Program-made: the position numbers and the translations under genes | NCBI GenBank assembly: GCA_025560025.1 | Contig: CP048485.1 | Location: 1,302,001-1,366,000 of the forward strand | Source: Agrobacterium tumefaciens | GTDB lineage: Bacteria; Pseudomonadota; Alphaproteobacteria; Rhizobiales; Rhizobiaceae | Length of the DNA: 64,000 nt | Direction: 5' to 3' | Shown: piece by piece, positions 38,003 to 46,699 of the stretch | How positions within the stretch are numbered: the first letter of the stretch is position 1 | How the letters are laid out: every line of letters begins with the position of its first letter | The notes under the pieces: generated by a model | Seen by the model: only the letters and a program-made list of their open reading frames with translations | Told to the model about the DNA's origin: nothing | Database searches by the model: none

Positions 38003-38512
38003 TCAGGCCGCAGAAGCGAGCTTGATGGAAACGATCGAATCGGGGTCCTTCACCGGCTCGCCACGCTTGACCTTGTCGATGGCTTCCATGCCTTCGATGA
38101 CCTGGCCCCAGACGGTGTACTGCTTGTTGAGCCAGGGCGAATCGGTGAAGCAGATGAAGAACTGCGAGTTGGCGGAGTTCGGGCTCTGCGAACGGGCCAT
38201 GGAGCAGGTGCCGCGAACATGCGGAATGGCGGAGAATTCAGCCTTCAGGTCCGGCTTGTCGGAGCCGCCCATGCCGGCGCGGGCCGGGTTGAAGCTTTCC
38301 GCACCCTTCTTGCCGAACTTCACGTCGCCCGTCTGGGCCATGAAGTCTTCAATGACGCGGTGGAACACGACGCCGTCATAAGCGCCTTCCGATACCAGTT
38401 CCTTGATGCGGGCAACGTGGCCCGGAGCAACTTCCGGAAGAAGCTGGATCACGACCTTGCCGGTCGTCGTTTCCATGATGATGGTGTTTTCCGGATCCTT
38501 GATCTCGGCCAT
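38003..38512 (-). CDS. ppiB: Peptidyl-prolyl cis-trans isomerase, cytosolic cyclophilin
   Basis: A 169-residue cyclophilin without signal peptide. The fold markers VVFHRVIEDFMAQTGD (catalytic arginine region), FSAIPHVRGTCSMARS, NSANSQFFICFTDSPWLN and YTVWGQVIEGMEAID are present. The downstream paralogue at 38549 carries a signal peptide, so the two serve cytoplasm and periplasm. The intergenic distance to it is only 36 bp, suggesting one transcript with ppiA and perhaps coaD. Confidence 0.92.
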   Translation of the reverse strand: MAEIKDPENTIIMETTTGKVVIQLLPEVAPGHVARIKELVSEGAYDGVVFHRVIEDFMAQTGDVKFGKKGAESFNPARAGMGGSDKPDLKAEFSAIPHVRGTCSMARSQSPNSANSQFFICFTDSPWLNKQYTVWGQVIEGMEAIDKVKRGEPVKDPDSIVSIKLASAA

Positions 38513-38548
38513 GATTATTCTCCTCTGTTCGGGCTCTATTGCCCTACC

Positions 38549-39118
38549 TTACTTCTTGCCGACGGTGACCTTGATCATCCGGTCGGGGTTGGAAACTTCG
38601 CCATTGCCGCCGGCGCCGCGCTTGATCTTGTCGACGGCTTCCATGCCGGACACGACCTTGCCGACCACGGTATACTGGCCGTTCAGGAACGGACCGTCGG
38701 CAAACATGATGAAGAACTGCGAATTGGCGGAATTCGGATCCTGCGAGCGCGCCATGCCGACCACGCCGCGCGTGAAGGGAACCTTGGAGAATTCGGCCGG
38801 AATATCCGGCAGGTCGGAACCACCGGTGCCCGCGCGCTGGGCGCTGAAGCCCTTCTCCATGTTGCCGTACTGCACGTCGCCGGTCTGCGCCATGAAACCG
38901 TCGATGACGCGGTGGAAGGCGACATTGTCATAAGCGCCCTTCTTGGCCAGCGCCTCGATCTGAGCCACGTGCTTGGGCGCGACTTCAGGCATCAGCTCGA
39001 TGACAACGGGGCCGTCCTTCAGCTGGACGGTCAGGAGTTCGGCGGCAGATGCAAGGGTGCTGGCGGCAAGCGCGCCCGCAAACAGGGCGCCGGCAAAGGC
39101 AAATCGAACGAGTTTCAT
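38549..39118 (-). CDS. ppiA: Peptidyl-prolyl cis-trans isomerase, periplasmic cyclophilin
   Basis: A 189-residue cyclophilin with a signal peptide (MKLVRFAFAGALFAGALAAS, cleavage near ASAAELL). The catalytic block VAFHRVIDGFMAQTGD and NSANSQFFIMFADGPFLNG match the cytosolic neighbour. It is expected in the periplasm, where it would fold exported proteins. It lies between coaD (29 bp upstream) and ppiB. Confidence 0.92.
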   Translation of the reverse strand: MKLVRFAFAGALFAGALAASTLASAAELLTVQLKDGPVVIELMPEVAPKHVAQIEALAKKGAYDNVAFHRVIDGFMAQTGDVQYGNMEKGFSAQRAGTGGSDLPDIPAEFSKVPFTRGVVGMARSQDPNSANSQFFIMFADGPFLNGQYTVVGKVVSGMEAVDKIKRGAGGNGEVSNPDRMIKVTVGKK

Positions 39119-39147
39119 CGGATTGGCTCCAGAATGTGGGGCTGAAG

Positions 39148-39642
39148 TCAGCGCTTCAGCTTGGCGTTGAGGGCTTCAAGCACGGCTTTCGGCACGAAGG
39201 CGTCGACATTGCCGCCCATGGCGGCGATCTGCCGGACCAATGTGGCTGTAATGGGTCGCGACGAGGTGCCGGCGGGCAGGAATACGGTCTGGATGTCCGG
39301 CGCCATCTGGCGGTTCATGCCGGCCATCTGCATTTCATAATCAAGATCGGTGCCGTCGCGCAGGCCGCGCAGCAGAAGGCGCGCGCCGTGCTGACGGGCA
39401 GCATCGACAACCAGATTATCGAAGGAAACGACCTCCATGCGCGCCGCTTCGCCCGGCAGGGTCTCGGAAAGGGCCTGGCGTATCAGCGCCGCCCGCTCCT
39501 CGAAACTGAACATCGGCGCTTTTCCGGGATGGATGCCAACGGCGACGATGACTTTGGACGCGACGTTCAGCGCCTGAATAAGCACATCCAGATGTCCGTT
39601 GGTCATCGGATCGAAGGATCCTGGATAAAAGGCAATCGTCAT
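39148..39642 (-). CDS. coaD: Phosphopantetheine adenylyltransferase
   Basis: A 164-residue nucleotidyltransferase that makes dephospho-CoA, the penultimate CoA step. It begins [19 protein letters not shown], with the TxGH nucleotide motif, and continues with [20 protein letters not shown] and the ISSS-type segment replaced here by [15 protein letters not shown]. Length is typical. First gene of the coaD-ppiA-ppiB run. Confidence 0.94.
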   Translation of the reverse strand: MTIAFYPGSFDPMTNGHLDVLIQALNVASKVIVAVGIHPGKAPMFSFEERAALIRQALSETLPGEAARMEVVSFDNLVVDAARQHGARLLLRGLRDGTDLDYEMQMAGMNRQMAPDIQTVFLPAGTSSRPITATLVRQIAAMGGNVDAFVPKAVLEALNAKLKR

Positions 39643-39749
39643 ATCGCTCTCAGGTGGTGGGCGTTATGTGCCGCCTTTTGTCATGGAGACGGTCGCGGCG
39701 CAAGACTTTTACCACCCCGGCCCCTCGTCGGCGCGGCGTGAACCACGGA

Positions 39750-39792
39750 TGAATAGGCCGTTCAGTGCGGTTTCAGGGCTATTTTTTATAAA
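39750..39792 (+). promoter_or_regulatory. Phased TGAA/TTCA box A with -10 element
   Basis: TGAA (39750), TTCA (39761) and TTCA (39772) are spaced exactly 11 bp apart within GATGAATAGGCCGTTCAGTG...GTTTCA, and TATAAA (39787-39792) follows. The last half-site covers the expected -35 region. A near-identical box lies at 39949. An 11-bp period is typical of OmpR/PhoB-family response regulators. Confidence 0.5.
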
Positions 39793-39850
39793 TGGAGCCC
39801 AACAGGAAACCGAAACGCCTCTCACCCGTTAAGCATCCGGAGAATTGAAA

Positions 39851-39919
39851 ATGCTGGCCTTCATGATCGTTCTTTCGATCGTCGCATCATTCGCTGCCGA
39901 GTATCTTTTTTTTGAATGA
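39851..39919 (+). CDS. 22-residue membrane micro-protein
   Basis: A 22-codon open frame encodes MLAFMIVLSIVASFAAEYLF plus FE, essentially one transmembrane helix. GGAGA sits 7 nt before the ATG, a better ribosome site than many large genes here, and a promoter-like box A lies about 80 bp upstream. It is followed after 140 bp by two more small membrane genes. No family recognised; the short length makes chance occurrence possible, so translation needs proof. Confidence 0.5.
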   Translation: MLAFMIVLSIVASFAAEYLFFE

Positions 39920-39948
39920 CGCCCACCGCCAGTTTCCTGAACGCCAGA

Positions 39949-39990
39949 TGAACAAGCCATTCAAGGAAGTTTCACAGGCGCGATGCTAAT
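39949..39990 (+). promoter_or_regulatory. Phased TGAA/TTCA box B with -10 element
   Basis: TGAA (39949), TTCA (39960) and TTCA (39971) repeat the 11-bp spacing of box A within GATGAACAAGCCATTCAAGG...GTTTCA. GCTAAT (39985-39990) with an upstream TG is a plausible extended -10. It precedes the small gene at 40060 by about 70 bp. Confidence 0.5.
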
Positions 39991-40059
39991 CGATTTTTAC
40001 GGTTGACGCGGAACATGATCGCACATGGCGCGTTAAGAAAGAACCAAAGGAACGGACAG

Positions 40060-40239
40060 ATGTTTGTAAGAGAAAAACAGTCTACTTCGGCAAAGATCAG
40101 CGTCATCAGCACCGCCTGGACAGTACTGGTCATCGCCATGGTGGCAACGACGTTTAGTATTTATGAACAGAAGCTGGAAAAGCAGGGTCCAGACTACCCG
40201 CAGCTGACCGCCCGTTACCAGTACATGAATTATTACTGA
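40060..40239 (+). CDS. 59-residue single-pass membrane protein
   Basis: A 59-residue protein with a short basic start (MFVREKQSTSAK), one membrane helix (ISVISTAWTVLVIAMVATTF) and a charged/aromatic end that finishes in YQYMNYY. The ATG follows GGAACGGACAG. No family recognised. It shares upstream box B and probably forms an operon with the 44-residue gene 40 bp downstream. The tail ends with several tyrosines, which is unusual. Confidence 0.65.
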   Translation: MFVREKQSTSAKISVISTAWTVLVIAMVATTFSIYEQKLEKQGPDYPQLTARYQYMNYY

Positions 40240-40279
40240 TAGAGGGCGAGAATTTCTCGCACCAGATGGAGACACTATC

Positions 40280-40414
40280 ATGTTCACATTTTTGACGCTG
40301 CTTCTTGCCTTGATCAGCATTATGTTCGTGACATCGATGATCTCCGTCGTCGCCGAGATGCGGCGCGAAGACGAGGAATTCAAAGCCATGATCAGGCGCG
40401 ACCGCGCTTTTTGA
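40280..40414 (+). CDS. 44-residue single-pass membrane protein
   Basis: A 44-residue open frame: a membrane helix MFTFLTLLLALISIMFVTSM followed by a charged tail ending in MIRRDRAF. GGAG lies 8 nt before the ATG. It sits 40 bp after the 59-residue gene and directly before a strong terminator, so it is the last gene of this small unit. No family recognised. Confidence 0.6.
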   Translation: MFTFLTLLLALISIMFVTSMISVVAEMRREDEEFKAMIRRDRAF

Positions 40415-40459
40415 GTGCCCGATTGCGGCCTGATCGCCGTTAAAAAGATGATTCTTCGC

Positions 40460-40490
40460 AACCGCCTGGCCGCTCCAGGCGGTTTTGTTT
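40460..40490 (+). terminator. Terminator after small-membrane-protein genes
   Basis: AACCGCCTGG-CCGCT-CCAGGCGGTT is a perfect 10-bp stem with a 5-nt loop, followed by TTGTTTTG. It ends the transcript that covers 40060-40414. Confidence 0.85.
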
Positions 40491-40684
40491 TGCCGTTTTA
40501 CCGGGCGGCAAGGCGAAGATGATGGCGGAAAAACCGCGTCCCAATCACATAAGCGTTTTCAAAACCCCGTTTTTCCAAGGCAAATTCCCTTCAATTTCCG
40601 TTTGGATTGATTTAAGGAACGCCGATACGTTGCGGGCCGGACGGCTGGCGACCGCAATGACGTTCCTGTGAGGTTTGCATAACG

Positions 40685-42577
40685 ATGCTCGATTCCCTGA
40701 GAAATGCTTCTCGAACCATGGCAGCCAAGCTGCTGCTTCTCCTGCTTGTTGTTTCGTTTGGCGTCTGGGGCGTCTCCGCATCACTCGTCACCGCCAATTC
40801 CCATGCCGTCATGACGGTGGGCGACCAGACGGTCAGCCCGGAGGAATTCCGCCTCGCCTATCAGCGTCAGATTTCCGACCTCAGCCGCCAGTTCGGCACC
40901 CGTCTGACGACGGAGCAGGCAAAGGCATTCGGCATCGACCGTCAGGTGTTCAGCCAGCTTGCCGCCGGCGCCGCCCTCGACGAGCTTGCCTCGAAGATGA
41001 ATCTCGGCCTTTCGGAAGACCGCCTTGCCAACCTCATCGCCGAAGACCCGGCCTTCAAGTCGGTCAATGGCCAGTTCGACCGTAATCTCTTCAGCGAGCG
41101 CCTGCGCAATTCCGGCTTCCGCGAAGACGACTATATCAAGGAACGCAGCAAGGTTGCCGTCAGAAGCCAGATCGTCGAAGCCGTCTCGGACGGTTTTGCC
41201 GCACCGCAGGTGCTGGTGGATGCGCTGAAACAATACCGCAACGAGCAGCGTGCGGTCGATTACGTCATCCTCTCCAACGCCGTCATCCCGCCGGTGAAGG
41301 CGCCGAGCGATGACGTTCTCACCCCCTGGTTCGAGACCAACAAGACGAAATATCGCGCACCGGAATTCCGCAAGTTCACCTATGTGAAGCTGGAACCATC
41401 GGACATTGCCGATCAGGCCTCGGTAACGGATGCCCAGATCGCCGATTATTATGAGAGCCACAAGGACAGCTTCCGCACCGCCGGCCGCCGCACGGTGGAG
41501 CAGCTGACCTTCCCGGGCAAGGAGATGGCCGAAGCCGCTGCCGAGCAGATCCGCCTCGGCAACACCACCTATGATCAGGTGGTGAAGGATCAGGGCAAGA
41601 CGCCGTCCGACGTGACGCTCGGTGAATTCACCAAGGACACCATTCCCGACCAGTCGATTGCCGATGCGGCTTTCGCCATCCAGAAGGATGGCGGCGTCTC
41701 TGCGGTCGTTGAAGGTTCCTTCGGCCCGGTCATCCTGCGCGTCACCGGCATCAAGCCGGAAACCACCCGCACGCTGGAAGAGGCGAAAGAGGACATCCGC
41801 AAGGACCTCGCCACCGCCGCAGCCGCGGAAGAAATCACCAATGTGCATGATCGCTACGAAGACCTGCGCGCCGGCGGCTCTTCGCTTGCCGATGCCGCAC
41901 AGCAGCTGAACCTGAAGCCCGTTACCATCGCCGCCATCGATGCGGCAGGCCTCGATGAAAAGGGCGATGCGGTTCAGGGCCTGCCCTCCCCGCAGTTGGC
42001 ACAGGAAGTCTTCAAGACCGAGCCCGGCACGGAAGCCCTGCCGATCAATCTTGGCCGTGAAGGTTACATCTGGTTCGACGTCGACCAGATCATTGCCGCC
42101 CGCGACCGCACGCTTGCCGAAGTGCGAGACGATGTCGTGGCCGACTGGACGGCGGAGCAGCAGCGCACCGCGCTTGCCGCCAAGGCCGACGAGCTGAAGG
42201 CCCGCGTTGAAAAGGGTGAGACCCTTGAGGCCGTGGCTGGCGAGCTGAGCCTTGCCGTCGAGCAGAAATCCGGCCTGCGCCGCACCAGCGAAGACGCTAT
42301 TTTCGGCCAGCAGACGATCGCGGCGGTCTTCTCCGGTGCTGAAGGCAAGGTTGGCACGGCGGCTGATGCCGACGGCTCCAGCCGTATCCTCTTCAAGGTC
42401 ACCTCCGTTGACACCAATGCGCCTGCCGATGCGCTGGCCAATGACGACCAGCAATTCGCCGCCATCGCCCGCGCGGCCGGCGACGACATGCTGGACCAGA
42501 TGGTCAACCGCCTGCAGAACGATTATGGTGTGACCATCAACCAGGCCCTCGCCGATCAGGCGATGGTCGGCTTCTAA
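40685..42577 (+). CDS. PpiD-like membrane-anchored peptidyl-prolyl isomerase/chaperone
   Basis: A 630-residue protein with a single N-terminal membrane anchor (residues 14-33, LLLLLLVVSFGVWGV), then a SurA-N/PpiD chaperone region (about 40-240) and a parvulin domain (about 250-370, FRKFTYVKLEPSDIAD to GPVILRVTGIKPE), and a long C-terminal helical part. It acts at the periplasmic face on newly exported proteins. The parvulin domain is degenerate and may be non-catalytic, as in E. coli PpiD. It is followed after 15 bp by trpD, so trp genes may be co-transcribed from its promoter. Confidence 0.88.
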   Translation: MLDSLRNASRTMAAKLLLLLLVVSFGVWGVSASLVTANSHAVMTVGDQTVSPEEFRLAYQRQISDLSRQFGTRLTTEQAKAFGIDRQVFSQLAAGAALDELASKMNLGLSEDRLANLIAEDPAFKSVNGQFDRNLFSERLRNSGFREDDYIKERSKVAVRSQIVEAVSDGFAAPQVLVDALKQYRNEQRAVDYVILSNAVIPPVKAPSDDVLTPWFETNKTKYRAPEFRKFTYVKLEPSDIADQASVTDAQIADYYESHKDSFRTAGRRTVEQLTFPGKEMAEAAAEQIRLGNTTYDQVVKDQGKTPSDVTLGEFTKDTIPDQSIADAAFAIQKDGGVSAVVEGSFGPVILRVTGIKPETTRTLEEAKEDIRKDLATAAAAEEITNVHDRYEDLRAGGSSLADAAQQLNLKPVTIAAIDAAGLDEKGDAVQGLPSPQLAQEVFKTEPGTEALPINLGREGYIWFDVDQIIAARDRTLAEVRDDVVADWTAEQQRTALAAKADELKARVEKGETLEAVAGELSLAVEQKSGLRRTSEDAIFGQQTIAAVFSGAEGKVGTAADADGSSRILFKVTSVDTNAPADALANDDQQFAAIARAAGDDMLDQMVNRLQNDYGVTINQALADQAMVGF

Positions 42578-42592
42578 CCGGGGGGCGAAAAG

Positions 42593-43627
42593 ATGGCCGA
42601 ACTGAAGCCGCTGATCGCCAAGGTCGCGAACGGAGAAAGCCTGAACCGCGAGGATGCGCGCACGGCTTTCGACATTCTGATGTCGGGCGAAGCCACCCCG
42701 TCGCAGATCGGCGGTTTCCTGATGGCGCTGCGCGTGCGTGGAGAAACGGTGGACGAAATTGTCGGCGCCGTCTCCTCCATGCGCGCCCGCATGCTGCCGG
42801 TTTCGGCCCCCGCCAATGCCATCGATATCGTCGGAACCGGCGGTGACGGCATCGGCACCTATAATATCTCGACGCTGGCCTCGATCATCGTCGCCAGCAC
42901 GGGCCTGCCGGTCGCCAAGCATGGCAACCGGGCGCTGAGTTCCAAATCCGGCACGGCGGATGCGTTATCCGCGCTCGGCGTGAAGCTCGATATCGGCCCC
43001 GACCTTATCGCCCGCTGCATCAGCGAGGCGGGTCTCGGTTTCATGTTCGCACAGCTGCACCATTCCGCCATGCGCCATGTCGGCCCGAGCCGCGTCGAGC
43101 TCGGCACAAGGACGATCTTCAACCTGCTTGGCCCCCTTTCCAACCCCGCGGGCGCAAAGCGGCAATTGCTCGGCGTCTTCTCGCCGCGCTGGCTGGTGCC
43201 GCTTGCCGAAGTGCTGCGTGATCTTGGCTCGGAGAGCATCTGGGTCGTGCATGGCGACGGCATGGATGAGGTGACCACCACGGGCGTCACCCATGTGGCG
43301 GCGCTGGAAAACGGCAAGATCCGCACCTTCGACCTGACGCCAAAGGATTTCGGCGTTCAACCGGCTCAGATGAACGATCTGAAGGGCGGCGACGGCATTG
43401 CCAATGCGGCGGCGCTGCGTGAGGTTCTGTCCGGTAAACGCAATGCCTATCGCGACGTGTCGCTGTGCAATGCGGCCGCGGCCCTCGTCATTGCCGGCAA
43501 GGCGGAAACGCTGGGTCAGGCGATGACGATTGTCAGCGAGGCGCTCGATAGCGGCGCGGCAGCCGCAGCACTGGACCGTCTGGTCGCCGTCTCAAACGAG
43601 GCAGACCCCAAGCAGGCCGACCATTAA
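42593..43627 (+). CDS. trpD: Anthranilate phosphoribosyltransferase
   Basis: A 344-residue enzyme of tryptophan synthesis joining anthranilate and PRPP. The glycine-rich PRPP site [33 protein letters not shown], the [19 protein letters not shown] block and [10 protein letters not shown] are all present. Length is standard. Stop is 19 bp before trpC. The trpE/G gene is not in the window, so the pathway is split over the genome, as is usual for rhizobia. Confidence 0.95.
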   Translation: MAELKPLIAKVANGESLNREDARTAFDILMSGEATPSQIGGFLMALRVRGETVDEIVGAVSSMRARMLPVSAPANAIDIVGTGGDGIGTYNISTLASIIVASTGLPVAKHGNRALSSKSGTADALSALGVKLDIGPDLIARCISEAGLGFMFAQLHHSAMRHVGPSRVELGTRTIFNLLGPLSNPAGAKRQLLGVFSPRWLVPLAEVLRDLGSESIWVVHGDGMDEVTTTGVTHVAALENGKIRTFDLTPKDFGVQPAQMNDLKGGDGIANAAALREVLSGKRNAYRDVSLCNAAAALVIAGKAETLGQAMTIVSEALDSGAAAAALDRLVAVSNEADPKQADH

Positions 43628-43646
43628 AAGGAATGAGAGCGAAACC

Positions 43647-44462
43647 ATGAGCGACATTCTGAAAAAGATCGAACTCTACAAGCGCGAGGAAATCGCCGCC
43701 GCCAAGGCGAAGGTTTCCCTTGCCGATCTCAAGGCGATGGCCGAGGGCCAGACCGCGCCGCGCGGCTTTTACAGAGCGCTCAGGGCAAAACAGGCCGAGG
43801 GCAAGTTCGGCCTGATTGCCGAAATCAAGAAGGCCAGCCCGTCCAAGGGCCTGATCCGCCCGGATTTCGATCCGCCGGCGCTGGCGGCCGCCTATGAAGC
43901 GGGCGACGCCGCCTGTCTTTCGGTGTTGACGGACAGCCCGAGCTTTCAGGGCGCGCCGGAATTCCTGACCGCCGCCCGCAATGCCTGCGCCCTGCCGGCG
44001 CTGCGCAAGGATTTCATGTTCGACACCTATCAGGTGCACGAGGCCCGCGCCTGGGGCGCGGACTGCATTCTCCTCATCATGGCATCACTCTCCGACGACG
44101 AGGCAAAACGCCTGGAAGACGAGGCTTTCGCGCTCGGCATGGACGTGCTGGTCGAGGTTCATGATGCGGAAGAAACCGAACGGGCGCTGAAGCTCGCCTC
44201 GCCGCTTCTCGGCATCAACAACCGCAACCTGCGCACCTTCGAAGTCAGCCTCGAAACCAGCGAGAAGCTGGCTGGTCTCGTGCCCGCCGACAAGCTGCTG
44301 GTCGGCGAAAGCGGCATCTTCACCCATGAGGATTGCAAGCGGCTGGAAAAGAGCGGCATCAGCACCTTCCTCGTCGGCGAAAGCCTGATGCGCAAGGACG
44401 ATGTGACCGCGGCCACCAAGGCGCTGCTGACCGGCAGCACCGGCGTTCTGGCAGCGGAATGA
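43647..44462 (+). CDS. trpC: Indole-3-glycerol-phosphate synthase
   Basis: A 271-residue TIM-barrel enzyme closing the indole ring. [18 protein letters not shown] (catalytic lysine), [53 protein letters not shown] and [12 protein letters not shown] are canonical. It is monofunctional, not fused to TrpF. The ATG at 43647 begins right at [15 protein letters not shown]. Seven bp before moaC. Confidence 0.95.
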   Translation: MSDILKKIELYKREEIAAAKAKVSLADLKAMAEGQTAPRGFYRALRAKQAEGKFGLIAEIKKASPSKGLIRPDFDPPALAAAYEAGDAACLSVLTDSPSFQGAPEFLTAARNACALPALRKDFMFDTYQVHEARAWGADCILLIMASLSDDEAKRLEDEAFALGMDVLVEVHDAEETERALKLASPLLGINNRNLRTFEVSLETSEKLAGLVPADKLLVGESGIFTHEDCKRLEKSGISTFLVGESLMRKDDVTAATKALLTGSTGVLAAE

Positions 44463-44469
44463 TCGCCCC

Positions 44470-44976
44470 ATGAGCGAGGCGGGCAAGCTGACACATATAG
44501 ACGCTGCCGGTGAAGCCCATATGGTCGATGTCGGCGACAAGGCTGAGACCGTCCGCGTCGCCGTCGCCGAGGGTTTCGTGAAGATGAAACCGGAAACACT
44601 CGCCCTTATTCGCGACGGCAACGCCAAGAAAGGCGACGTCATCGGCACCGCTCGCCTGGCGGGCATCATGGCCGCCAAGCAGACCGCCAATCTCATTCCG
44701 CTCTGCCACCCGCTGATGCTGACCAAGGTTTCGGTCGACATCACTGAAGACATTGCCCTGCCCGGCCTGCGGGTGGAAGCCATGGTGAAACTATCGGGCA
44801 AGACCGGCGTGGAGATGGAAGCGCTGACCGCCGTTTCCATCACCTGCCTGACGATCTATGACATGGCCAAGGCCGCCGACAAGGCGATGGAAATCGTCAA
44901 TATCCGCCTTCTCGAAAAGCGCGGCGGCAAGTCCGGTGATTTCAGGGCTGGCGATTTGCAGCGACAGGGGAGCTGA
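44470..44976 (+). CDS. moaC: Cyclic pyranopterin monophosphate synthase MoaC
   Basis: A 168-residue protein that acts with MoaA to make cyclic pyranopterin monophosphate, the first molybdenum-cofactor intermediate. The MoaC core [36 protein letters not shown] and [14 protein letters not shown] is complete. The stop is directly followed by the moeA ATG. The order trpD-trpC-moaC-moeA is a conserved alphaproteobacterial cluster. Confidence 0.96.
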   Translation: MSEAGKLTHIDAAGEAHMVDVGDKAETVRVAVAEGFVKMKPETLALIRDGNAKKGDVIGTARLAGIMAAKQTANLIPLCHPLMLTKVSVDITEDIALPGLRVEAMVKLSGKTGVEMEALTAVSITCLTIYDMAKAADKAMEIVNIRLLEKRGGKSGDFRAGDLQRQGS

Positions 44977-46194
44977 ATGAAACCGCTGCTGCCCGTGGAC
45001 GAGGCCACAAGGCGCCTTCTGGAGGCGGCGGTTCCCGTAACGGCAAACGAGACGCTGCCGCTTGCCGAATGCGATGGCCGCGTCCTCTCGGCCGATCTCG
45101 CGGCGCGTCTGACCCAACCGCCCTTCGACGCCTCCGCAATGGACGGCTATGCGCTCCGCAGTGCCGATGCGCCTGAAATCGGCTCGGTTCTCACCGTCAT
45201 CGGCCAGGCAGCCGCAGGCCATGCCTTTACAGCGACGGTGGGACAGGGCGAAGCCGTCCGCATCTTCACCGGCGCGCCGGTTCCCGCAGGGGCCGATACC
45301 ATTCTCATTCAGGAAGACGCCGAAGGGCTGGAGGGTGGAAAAATCCGCACCACCTTCGAAGTCACCGCGGGGCGACACATTCGCCCGCGCGGTCAGGATT
45401 TCGCCGAGGGTGAAATCGTCCTGAAGGCGGGACGCGAACTCGGTTTTACCGACCTCACGGTTGCCGCGGCAATGAACCACGCCACACTTCCCGTCTATCG
45501 CAAACCGCTCGTCGCCATCCTCGCCACCGGCGACGAATTGCTGCCGCCGGGAAGCACACCGCTGCCGGCACAGATCATCGCTTCCAACACCTTCGGCGTC
45601 GCCGCACTTGCCCGCAAGGCGGGTGCGGAGGTTCTCGATCTCGGCATCATCGCCGACGACGACGCCCTGATCCGCGCTGCCATCGGCAGGGCCGTGGCGG
45701 CAAATGCCGACGTGCTGGTGACGCTCGGCGGCGCATCGGTCGGCGACCATGACCTCGTTCAGGCGGCGTTGAAGGCGGAAGGCATGCAGCTTGATTTCTG
45801 GCGTATCGCCATGCGCCCGGGAAAACCGCTGATGGTGGGCGCCATCGGCGCCATGCAGGTGCTGGGCCTGCCCGGAAACCCGGTCGCAAGTCTCGTTTGC
45901 AGCCTACTGTTTCTTGAGCCCCTGATCCGCAGGATCGCCCGCCGCGCCCCCCTGCAGCGCGCCGCTACTGCCCGCACCGCAACGCCATTAAGGGCAAATG
46001 ATCACCGTCAGGACTATCTGCGCGCCCGCTTCAGCACGGACGAAAACGGCGCATTGGTGGCGGAAGCCTATCAAAAGCAGGATTCATCCATGATGAAGAT
46101 ATTGGCCCATTCCGACGGCCTGATCGTGCGCCCGCCCCATGCTGCGGAGGTGGAAGCCGGGACGGAATGCCCGGTGATAAGGCTTAGGGCCTGA
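44977..46194 (+). CDS. moeA: Molybdopterin molybdenumtransferase MoeA
   Basis: A 405-residue enzyme inserting molybdate into adenylated molybdopterin. Signatures: [16 protein letters not shown] (metal/molybdate region), [38 protein letters not shown] and the MoCF-fold [13 protein letters not shown]. Domain IV at the C-terminus ends [12 protein letters not shown]. No lexA-type gene follows, unlike the order I recall from many relatives. Confidence 0.95.
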   Translation: MKPLLPVDEATRRLLEAAVPVTANETLPLAECDGRVLSADLAARLTQPPFDASAMDGYALRSADAPEIGSVLTVIGQAAAGHAFTATVGQGEAVRIFTGAPVPAGADTILIQEDAEGLEGGKIRTTFEVTAGRHIRPRGQDFAEGEIVLKAGRELGFTDLTVAAAMNHATLPVYRKPLVAILATGDELLPPGSTPLPAQIIASNTFGVAALARKAGAEVLDLGIIADDDALIRAAIGRAVAANADVLVTLGGASVGDHDLVQAALKAEGMQLDFWRIAMRPGKPLMVGAIGAMQVLGLPGNPVASLVCSLLFLEPLIRRIARRAPLQRAATARTATPLRANDHRQDYLRARFSTDENGALVAEAYQKQDSSMMKILAHSDGLIVRPPHAAEVEAGTECPVIRLRA

Positions 46195-46699
46195 TACGCG
46201 CGCCGCGCGTCGGGATTTGCGGCAAACAGCTGCCAGCCTCTTTGCAACACTTGCCGAATGGTTGCCGCGCCGCTGCAGAACGGCCCTGCCCCCTTCCGTC
46301 CGGCACCAGAACCTCAAATAAAACTGTAACATTCCTGTATCCTGAGACGTATGACAAAAAAAACCGCCTATAAGCGGAGTCATTACGAATTCAAAAGACA
46401 CCTTCTCCATCCGCCATGGGAATATTTCCCCATATTGTTGTGCCAAAATAAATCACATGAATCCTGTTATTGGGATTGACAGAATAAATGCGATGCTGTC
46501 ACCAAGACGAACAGTAGAGGGGAAAAATTCCGGAATTTCCAGAAAATGAGAATTACTTATAATTATCAATTAAATAAGATAAAAAACGGCGAAAATGGAA
46601 TTTCCGGCAACAAAAATTAGTTTCCTATAAATTAAGCTTTCCAAAACGGGCTTCATAATAATAATCATAGTCGATAAGCAGACTCACTGGAGTTTCTTG
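46195..46699. other. 505-bp AT-rich interval upstream of GGDEF gene
   Basis: No gene seen. The second half (46440-46690) is AT-rich. Two copies of the palindrome GGAATTTCC lie at 46532-46540 and 46597-46605, centres 65 bp apart (about six helical turns), a possible operator pair. TATAATTATCAATTAAAT near 46558 offers -10-like sequence. No lexA homologue is present. Confidence 0.45.
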
